NCBI GenBank assembly: GCA_002332755.1
Contig: DDBO01000130.1
Location: 1-7,650, forward strand
DNA length: 7,650 nucleotides
From: Bacteroidales bacterium UBA2030
GTDB taxonomy: Bacteria; Bacteroidota; Bacteroidia; Bacteroidales; TTA-H9
Reading direction: 5' to 3'
The notes beneath the pieces are model-generated. The model was not told the DNA's origin. It saw only the letters and a list, made by a program, of their open reading frames with translations, and did no database searches. The first letter of the stretch is position 1; each line of letters opens with the position of its first letter. A program made the position numbers and the translations under genes. Of this stretch, positions 1 to 4,520 are shown piece after piece.

Positions 1-144
1 AAATCATATGCTAATTATTGGTCGAAAACCGCTCATAATGCAGACAACAGTTACAGACTACAACTGATGTATAATAATCCCTCATCCGGTGTTTTGACAA
101 TCAGCAAGAATATGGGATTTAATGTGAGGTGTGTCAAGAACTGA
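1..144 (+). CDS. C-terminal end of a FISUMP (Fibrobacter succinogenes major paralogous) domain protein, partial
   Basis: Reading frame 1 is open from the first base to a TGA at 142-144 and encodes 47 residues; the start lies outside the window. The peptide carries a YWSKTAHNADNSYRL segment near its start, then a Ser/Asn-rich stretch, and ends in GFNVRCVKN. This matches the usual end of the FISUMP domain (TIGR02145/PF09603), where a 'YWSST...A' motif is followed by an Asn/Ser-rich strand and a terminal 'GFSVRCVRD/K'. Proteins of this family in Bacteroidota are usually secreted or surface lipoproteins, often with other repeat or adhesion domains, and have no settled biochemical role. The rest of the protein is not visible, so its signal peptide and other domains are unknown. 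The gene converges on the lipid A/rpsP block and shows no clear terminator of its own. The family call is from pattern recognition of a short peptide and is fairly confident; any function is unknown. Confidence 0.72.
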   Translation, partial: KSYANYWSKTAHNADNSYRLQLMYNNPSSGVLTISKNMGFNVRCVKN

Positions 145-306
145 AAATTGTTCTGGAATTACAACGCGGCTCGTCGCATGAGCTGTAATCTGTCTCGAAT
201 TTTTATTCCAAAGAAATGATTCCAAAAGGATTTCCTATATCAGCTACAGCCCTGAAATGATGATACATCTTCCACCTGGTTCTATTTTAAGGAGCCATTA
301 ACTCAA

Positions 307-348
307 TCCTTTTAGCAAAAGGAATAAAAGGGTTAGAAATTGCTAAAA
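307..348. repeat. Overlapping inverted repeats in the convergent intergenic region
   Basis: The stretch 145-402 between the plus-strand gene end and the rpsP stop holds no convincing gene. It does contain a 7-bp inverted repeat, TCCTTTT (307-313) and AAAAGGA (317-323), with a 3-base loop. A second 9-bp inverted repeat, TTTTAGCAA (310-318) and TTGCTAAAA (340-348), overlaps it, so the two stems exclude each other. The second repeat also includes part of the A-run that forms the U-tract of the minus-strand terminator. Neither stem is followed by a T-run on the plus strand, so neither is a canonical plus-strand terminator. They may still fold at the 3' end of the plus-strand transcript. AT-rich repeats of this length can arise by chance. 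Confidence 0.45.
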
Positions 349-375
349 AAAACAGAGCCGGCGGTGCCGGCTCTG
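345..375 (-). terminator. Rho-independent terminator after rpsP
   Basis: On the minus strand a perfect 10-bp GC-rich stem, CAGAGCCGGC and GCCGGCTCTG (plus-strand arms 353-362 and 366-375), closes a 3-base loop. It is followed at once by eight T residues (complement of 345-352). The stem begins 27 bases past the rpsP stop codon. Stem length, GC content, tight loop and uninterrupted U-tract make this a textbook intrinsic terminator for transcripts coming from rpsP and possibly from lpxD or further upstream. The plus strand has no T-run after the stem, so it should not work efficiently for the opposing gene. Confidence 0.93.
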
Positions 376-402
376 CGGATATATGTGTTAATGAGAAAAA
401 AC

Positions 403-927
403 TTATTCGGCTGCAGGGGTTTCTCCAGGTTCGGCAGGAGCTTCTTCAGCATTCTCCTGAGCAGCAGCTTCTGCACGCTTTTTAGCAATCTCGGCAGCTC
501 TGGCTTCGGCCACTTTCTTTTCTTGTTCATGACGGGCTTTCATAGCATCGCGACGTGCCTTTTCAGCATCGCTAAGTTTAGCACGGATACGGGCTTCTTT
601 TTCTTCAAGCCAGGCATTGAATTTGGCTTCAGCTTGCTCCAAGGTGATAGCTCCTTTTTCTACCCCCTTTAAAAGGTGACGCTTGAGCAATACTCCTTTA
701 AAGGAAAGTAAGGACTTAACAGTGTCGGTAGGTTGAGCCCCGACATTGAGCCAATAAATTGCACGGTCGATATTAATCTCGATATCGGCCGGATTGGGGA
801 TAGGGTTATAATAACCCAGCTTTTCAATAAAACGTCCATCGCGTGGTGCACGACCATCGGCTACTACGATATGGTAGAAGGGCTGTGCTTTTTTACCAAA
901 TCGCTGTAATCTCATTCTTACTGCCAT
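403..927 (-). CDS. rpsP: 30S ribosomal protein S16 (bS16) with long C-terminal tail
   Basis: Encodes 174 residues. The N-terminal 80 or so form the S16 core: MAVRMRLQRFGKK at the start, then YHIVVADGRAPRDGRFIEKLGYYNP, and a segment around residues 50-82 with the family's 'INIDRAIYWLNVGAQPTDTV' pattern. S16 binds 16S rRNA in the 5'/central region and helps 30S assembly. The core alone is about the length of the E. coli protein (about 82 residues). Residues from about 95 to 155 are a highly charged, probably helical or coiled-coil stretch rich in Ala, Glu, Lys and Arg, and the last 18 residues are acidic and rich in Ala, Glu and Pro. Such extensions are common on S16 of Bacteroidota; their function is not established. 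The start is fixed by the conserved N-terminus. No clear Shine-Dalgarno sequence precedes it. A 111-base gap separates it from lpxA, with a candidate promoter and leader hairpin, and a strong terminator follows. Confidence 0.97.
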   Translation of the reverse strand: MAVRMRLQRFGKKAQPFYHIVVADGRAPRDGRFIEKLGYYNPIPNPADIEINIDRAIYWLNVGAQPTDTVKSLLSFKGVLLKRHLLKGVEKGAITLEQAEAKFNAWLEEKEARIRAKLSDAEKARRDAMKARHEQEKKVAEARAAEIAKKRAEAAAQENAEEAPAEPGETPAAE

Positions 928-961
928 AAAACTTTGATTTAGAGTTATTAATGATTAATTA

Positions 962-978
962 CTGTTTGCGAAAAACAG
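962..978 (-). promoter_or_regulatory. Hairpin in the rpsP 5' leader
   Basis: On the minus strand CTGTTT and AAACAG (plus-strand 973-978 and 962-967) can pair in a perfect 6-bp stem around a 5-base loop, TTCGC. It sits about 35 bases upstream of the rpsP start and just downstream of the proposed promoter, so it would lie at or very near the 5' end of the transcript. Ribosomal protein genes are often controlled through leader structures bound by their own product, but no S16 leader family is recognised here. A role in autoregulation or mRNA stability is inference only; the stem is short. Confidence 0.4.
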
Positions 979-983
979 GACTG

Positions 984-991
984 CAAAGATG
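984..991 (-). promoter_or_regulatory. Candidate Bacteroidota-type -7 box for rpsP
   Basis: The minus strand reads CATCTTTG here, matching five of the six fixed positions of the Bacteroidota -7 consensus TAnnTTTG. It lies in the 111-base gap between lpxA and rpsP, about 57 bases before the rpsP start. The expected -33 region (around 1011-1016) reads as a T-run rather than a clear TTG. This placement would give a leader of about 50 bases containing the hairpin. Transcription from upstream lpx promoters could also reach rpsP, since no terminator follows lpxA. Confidence 0.5.
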
Positions 992-1038
992 CAATATTTT
1001 AATGAAAGATAAAAATTTTAACCCTAAAAACGTATAAT

Positions 1039-1845
1039 TTACTCATCACTTACCGGGTGGGTTCCTGGGCCCTTAATGATTCCACGGGATGCAGCCTCAC
1101 GTATGAACCTAAGCACATGGTCACGCTCAGGGCATTCCGGAATTGTCTCTTCAATAATTTTCACCGCTTTGCTCACGATATGCCCTTGAAGGTATAGGAT
1201 TCTGTAAATCTGCTGAATGACAGCGATTTGTTCGGCAGAAAATCCCCTTCTGCGCAAGCCAATAGAGTTGACTCCGGCATAAGATAGGGGCTCACGTGCG
1301 GCCTTAATGTAAGGAGGGACATCCTTGCGAACCAAAGAGCCACCTGATATCATGGAATGAGCACCTATTTTCGAGAATTGGTGAACAGCAGTCATACCTC
1401 CAACTATAGCCCAATCATCAATTTCGATATGACCGGCCAGGTTTACGGCATTGGCCAAAATGACATTATTGCCAATTACACAATCGTGCGCTACATGAAC
1501 GTAAGCCATAAGGAGACAATTACTCCCAATGGTAGTTTCTCCCCTGGCTTTTGTACCCCGGTTGAGGGTTACAAATTCGCGAATGGTGGTATTGTCGCCC
1601 ACTTGCACAGTGGTTTTCTCACCGGCAAATTTCAGGTCTTGAGGTATAGCACTGATGACGGCTCCCGGGAAAATGCGGCAGTTTTTTCCAATTCGGGCTC
1701 CATCCATGATGGTTACGTTACTTCCTATCCGGGTGCCATCCCCGATTTCTACATCCCCATAGATATGGGTAAAGGGACCCACCTCCACGTTTTCACCAAT
1801 ATGTGCATCGGGATGAATATGACTGAGCGGATGAATGGTGCACAT
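1039..1845 (-). CDS. lpxA: Acyl-ACP--UDP-N-acetylglucosamine O-acyltransferase
   Basis: Encodes 268 residues, close to E. coli LpxA (262). Cytoplasmic enzyme for the first step of lipid A synthesis: transfer of a 3-hydroxyacyl chain from ACP to the 3-OH of UDP-GlcNAc. The N-terminal two thirds (about residues 1-185) show the hexapeptide repeats of a left-handed beta helix (IGxx, VGxx units). Conserved landmarks include IPQDLKFAGE at 67-76, the active-site run VHVAHDC at 116-122 with catalytic His120 (E. coli His125) and His117 (His122), GGMTAVHQF at 149-157, and KDVPPY at 174-179. The C-terminal helical part contains RRRGFS at 198-203. By alignment, Gly168 falls at the E. coli Gly173 'hydrocarbon ruler' position, where glycine allows chains of C14 or longer and methionine in Pseudomonas limits them to C10; this fits the long acyl chains of Bacteroidota lipid A but is inference. 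The start is 7 bases after the lpxC-fabZ stop, so the two are almost certainly co-transcribed. Confidence 0.97.
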   Translation of the reverse strand: MCTIHPLSHIHPDAHIGENVEVGPFTHIYGDVEIGDGTRIGSNVTIMDGARIGKNCRIFPGAVISAIPQDLKFAGEKTTVQVGDNTTIREFVTLNRGTKARGETTIGSNCLLMAYVHVAHDCVIGNNVILANAVNLAGHIEIDDWAIVGGMTAVHQFSKIGAHSMISGGSLVRKDVPPYIKAAREPLSYAGVNSIGLRRRGFSAEQIAVIQQIYRILYLQGHIVSKAVKIIEETIPECPERDHVLRFIREAASRGIIKGPGTHPVSDE

Positions 1846-1852
1846 TGCTTAA

Positions 1853-3256
1853 TCAAACATTGGGTTTACGGGCTATTTGAGCCAACATTTCGGCTTCCAT
1901 AACAATCTTATTGCCTACCCAGGCTTTCCCCCTCATATGACAAAGTCCGCGACGAATAGGAGAAACCAGTTCAAGTGCAAATATGATAGTATCGCCCGGC
2001 ACCACTTTGTTTCTAAATTTCACCTCATTAATCTTCATAAAATACGTGAGGTAATTTTCCGGATCGGGAACGGTGCTCATAACCAGAATACCCCCTGTCT
2101 GAGCCATGGCCTCAATTTGCAATACCCCGGGCATCACAGGTTCATCAGGGAAATGCCCTACGAAGAAGGCCTCATTCATGGTAACATTTTTCAAACCCAC
2201 GATATGCTTATCACTCATCTCCAAAATCTTATCGATAAGCAGGAAAGGAGGCCTGTGAGGTAACAACCGGCGTATAGCCATTATGTCGAAAAGAGGGGGA
2301 ACGTTGGGGTCGTAAACCGGTGGAACCTCATCTTTTTTCTGGGTTTTCAGCATAGTCTGCCTTATCTTTCGGGCAAACTCTACATTAGCCACATGGCCCG
2401 GCCGGGCGGCAATAACATGCGCCTTAAGCCGTGCGCCCACCAAAGCCAGGTCACCTATTAAATCAACGAGTTTATGGCGGGCCGGTTCATTGTAATAGCG
2501 TAACTCTAAATTATTCAGAATTCCTTCCTCTCTTACTTCAATATCAGGTTTATTAAAGAAGAGAGAGAGCTTTTTGTACTGTTCCGGGCTCAGTAAGCGA
2601 TCCACAAAAACAATGGCATTGGAGACATCCCCTCCCTTTATAAGATCATGATTGATAAGCAATTCCAGCTCATGCAGAAAGACAAAGGTGCGTGCAGGGG
2701 CAAATTCATTGGCAAATTCGCTAAAATCTTCTAATGCAGCATATTGTGTATCAAGCACTTTCGAATTGAACTGGATCATCACCGAATACCGGGGCTTGGT
2801 GGCGGGTACTGCCATTATTTCCGTTTTACGGCTTTCATCAACATGGCTGATGTTATGCTTCAACTCAAAATAAACTCTTTCAGCTTCCTGGTCGATAATG
2901 CCGGCTTCTTCAATTAGAGTGACCCATGGAGCCGCACTTCCGTCAATAATAGGCACTTCGGGGCCATCCAGGTCAATCAATGCATTGTCGATGCCCATTC
3001 CATAAAGTGCTGCCAACAGATGTTCTGTTGTACTTATGCTGACACCATCTTTGAAAAGGCGCGTTCCCCGCTCCGTGTCTTTTACAAATTCAACCAGGGC
3101 TTCCACTATCGGCATTCCCTCCAGGTCGATTCTGCGAAATTTATACCCATGATTTACAGGGGCAGGGCGTAATGTAAGGGTAACCTCCTGGCCGGTATGT
3201 AATCCTGACCCTTTCAGGCTTACTTCTTTACCCAGTGTTTTTTGCAAATCTTTCAT
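1853..3256 (-). CDS. lpxC-fabZ: Bifunctional UDP-3-O-acyl-N-acetylglucosamine deacetylase / 3-hydroxyacyl-ACP dehydratase
   Basis: A 467-residue fusion. Residues 1 to about 305 are LpxC, the zinc deacetylase that commits the cell to lipid A. Visible landmarks are GSGLHTG (16-22), TTEHLLAAL with Glu78 and zinc ligand His79, DGPEVPIIDGSAAPW (97-111), and HKLVDLIGDL with zinc ligands His261 and Asp265 plus Lys262. GH at 287-288 supplies the family's late catalytic His (E. coli His265). Residues from about 322 are FabZ, the hot-dog fold dehydratase of fatty acid synthesis: LLPHRPPFLLIDKI (331-344) and GHFPDEPVMPGVLQIEAMAQ (367-386), with catalytic His368 and Glu382 spaced 14 apart as in E. coli (His54/Glu68). 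A charged, Pro-containing linker (about 305-322) joins the halves. Both active sites look intact. This fusion is well known in Bacteroidota and some relatives. It is preceded by a 152-base gap with a candidate promoter and followed 7 bases later by lpxA. No Shine-Dalgarno sequence is evident; the start is set by the conserved LpxC N-terminus. Confidence 0.97.
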   Translation of the reverse strand: MKDLQKTLGKEVSLKGSGLHTGQEVTLTLRPAPVNHGYKFRRIDLEGMPIVEALVEFVKDTERGTRLFKDGVSISTTEHLLAALYGMGIDNALIDLDGPEVPIIDGSAAPWVTLIEEAGIIDQEAERVYFELKHNISHVDESRKTEIMAVPATKPRYSVMIQFNSKVLDTQYAALEDFSEFANEFAPARTFVFLHELELLINHDLIKGGDVSNAIVFVDRLLSPEQYKKLSLFFNKPDIEVREEGILNNLELRYYNEPARHKLVDLIGDLALVGARLKAHVIAARPGHVANVEFARKIRQTMLKTQKKDEVPPVYDPNVPPLFDIMAIRRLLPHRPPFLLIDKILEMSDKHIVGLKNVTMNEAFFVGHFPDEPVMPGVLQIEAMAQTGGILVMSTVPDPENYLTYFMKINEVKFRNKVVPGDTIIFALELVSPIRRGLCHMRGKAWVGNKIVMEAEMLAQIARKPNV

Positions 3257-3300
3257 TATAGGCTTGAATAATTATGGGCTTCTATAGAGAAAACGAGGGG

Positions 3301-3308
3301 CAAAAGTA
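3301..3308 (-). promoter_or_regulatory. Candidate Bacteroidota-type -7 box for lpxC-fabZ
   Basis: The minus strand reads TACTTTTG, a full match to the TAnnTTTG consensus, 44 bases before the lpxC-fabZ start. It lies in the only sizeable gap (152 bases) inside the lpx cluster. No clear TTG lies at the usual -33 spacing, where the sequence is AT-rich and falls in a perfect inverted repeat (3326-3344). An 8-base motif with six fixed positions can occur by chance in AT-rich DNA, but location and match favour a real promoter. Confidence 0.6.
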
Positions 3309-3325
3309 AAAATTATTGCAGAGTT

Positions 3326-3344
3326 AAAATTTCAGAGAAATTTT
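3326..3344. repeat. Perfect 8-bp inverted repeat at the lpxC-fabZ promoter
   Basis: AAAATTTC (3326-3333) and GAAATTTT (3337-3344) form a perfect inverted repeat around the 3-base spacer AGA. It begins 18 bases upstream of the proposed -7 box, so it covers the position where a -33 element would be. As DNA it resembles an operator for a dimeric regulator. As RNA at the end of the lpxD transcript it would make an AT-rich hairpin without a following U-run, so a canonical terminator is unlikely. The AT-rich composition makes chance occurrence possible. Confidence 0.45.
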
Positions 3345-3408
3345 GAAGGTTATCCTAAACGAATATTGCATTATAAAAAACGGCTTAACCTAAAGAAAAC
3401 AGCTATTA

Positions 3409-4464
3409 CTACTTAGTATCAGATATATTTTTATCGCTCTCCATCTTTTTCAACCTTGCCTCGAGTTCATTTATACGACGATAGAGTTCATGGAGCTTTC
3501 GGAAATGCACATAAGCACGCTGATACTGCTTGTATTCGAAAGCAGGACTTCCCTGCACAATAGCACCTTTTTCGGTAATACTGGCTCCTATTCCCGACTG
3601 GGCAGCAACCTTTACCTCATCGGCAATGGTGATGTGTCCGATAATTCCTACCTGTCCCCCAATCATACAATTTCTCCCTATACGGGTTGAACCGCTTATC
3701 CCCGTTTGAGCAGCTATGACCGTATTTTCACCTATTTCCACATTGTGGGCAACCTGAATCAGGTTGTCGAGTTTTACCCCCTTTCGGATAATGGTACTTC
3801 CAAGTGTGGCTCTGTCGATAGTAGTATTTGCCCCAATTTCCACATGGTCTTCAATAATTACATTGCCAATTTGGGCAACTTTACGGTAATCGTCACCCTG
3901 GGGAGCAAAACCAAATCCATCGGCGCTTATCACTACTCCCGAATGTATTGTACAATGCTTTCCTATTTGGGTCAGATAGTAAATGCGAACACCGGCAAAT
4001 ATTACCGTATCATCGCCAATGGTGGTGTCATCGCCAATATATACTCCGGGGTAAATTTTAACCCTATCCCCCAAAACGACATTTTCTCCTATAAAGGCAA
4101 ACTCTCCTATATAAACATCCTGCCCCAGGCAGGCCGATGAGGCAATGAAAGCCAGAGGAGAAATTCCCGTTTTCGAGGCCTTCATTTGCTGATATTTTTC
4201 GAGTAAAGTAGCAAATGCCACATAGGGATTTTCTACTCTAAGCAGAGTAAGGTTTAATTCCTTTTCGGGGACAAAATCATTGGAAACTATGACGGCTGAG
4301 GCCAGGGTCGAATAGATATATTGGGTGTATAGAGGATTTGCAAGAAAACTCAGGGTATTAGGCTTTCCATCATCGATTTTTGAAAATCCTGATATTTCCA
4401 AATCCGGATTTCCTTCTATCCGTGCATGAATAATTTGAGCTATATCGCGAACGGTAAATTTCAT
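3409..4464 (-). CDS. lpxD: UDP-3-O-(3-hydroxyacyl)glucosamine N-acyltransferase
   Basis: Encodes 351 residues, close to E. coli LpxD (341). Cytoplasmic enzyme that adds the second 3-hydroxyacyl chain, on the 2-amino group, after LpxC has removed the acetyl group. The N-terminal domain (about 1-100) has the UDP-sugar binding pattern NTLSFLANPLY (36-46) and ASAVIVS (55-61). Residues from about 105 to 305 form a left-handed beta helix of IGxx/VGxx hexapeptides. Key landmarks are ISADGFGFAP (179-188), IGANTTIDRATLGST (210-224), and QVAHNVEIG with His240 at the catalytic position (E. coli His239), plus IGGQVGIIGH ending at His277 (His276). The C-terminal 40 residues are a charged helical segment ending in LHELYRRINELEARLKKMES, with heptad-like leucines. 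The next gene in transcription order is lpxC-fabZ, 152 bases on. Upstream, 56 bases separate it from pbpC, with a candidate promoter. No Shine-Dalgarno sequence is visible; the conserved N-terminus fixes the start. Confidence 0.96.
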   Translation of the reverse strand: MKFTVRDIAQIIHARIEGNPDLEISGFSKIDDGKPNTLSFLANPLYTQYIYSTLASAVIVSNDFVPEKELNLTLLRVENPYVAFATLLEKYQQMKASKTGISPLAFIASSACLGQDVYIGEFAFIGENVVLGDRVKIYPGVYIGDDTTIGDDTVIFAGVRIYYLTQIGKHCTIHSGVVISADGFGFAPQGDDYRKVAQIGNVIIEDHVEIGANTTIDRATLGSTIIRKGVKLDNLIQVAHNVEIGENTVIAAQTGISGSTRIGRNCMIGGQVGIIGHITIADEVKVAAQSGIGASITEKGAIVQGSPAFEYKQYQRAYVHFRKLHELYRRINELEARLKKMESDKNISDTK

Positions 4465-4483
4465 GATTGAAGGTAAGAACGGG

Positions 4484-4491
4484 CAAATATA
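4484..4491 (-). promoter_or_regulatory. Candidate Bacteroidota-type -7 box for lpxD
   Basis: The minus strand reads TATATTTG, a full match to TAnnTTTG, in the 56-base gap between pbpC and lpxD and 19 bases before the lpxD start. That would give a leader of roughly 10-15 bases. About 21 bases upstream there is a GGTTTT tract that could act as a weak -33 element; no clear TTG is present. No terminator hairpin is seen after pbpC, so read-through from the pbpC transcript is also likely. Confidence 0.58.
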
Positions 4492-4520
4492 GGCATTTCC
4501 GTTGATGCGCTTAAAACCAT

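Noticed and set aside
145..306. Small gene or RNA in the convergent gap
   Set aside because: Frames on both strands are short and lack recognisable motifs; no tRNA-like, riboswitch-like or tandem repeat pattern is visible.
353..375. Bidirectional use of the terminator for the plus-strand FISUMP gene
   Set aside because: After the stem on the plus strand the sequence is CGGATATATG, with no T-run, so intrinsic termination in that direction is not supported.
340..672. 110-codon open frame on the plus strand over the end of rpsP
   Set aside because: It runs through the terminator hairpin and antisense to the S16 tail. Its Phe/Ser-rich product is the complement of Lys/Glu/Ala codons.
1357..1902. 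181-codon open frame on the plus strand opposite lpxA
   Set aside because: It lies antisense to lpxA, whose hexapeptide repeats and catalytic residues are unmistakable. The translated product shows no family pattern and looks like a mirror of the repeat-coding strand.
3370..3408. A terminator after lpxD from the T-run in the minus-strand gap
   Set aside because: The GTTTTTTAT stretch is preceded by only a 2-bp possible stem, too weak for an intrinsic terminator.
3706..4140. 144-codon open frame on the plus strand opposite lpxD
   Set aside because: Same reason: it is the shadow of the lpxD beta-helix repeats, with no recognisable domain.
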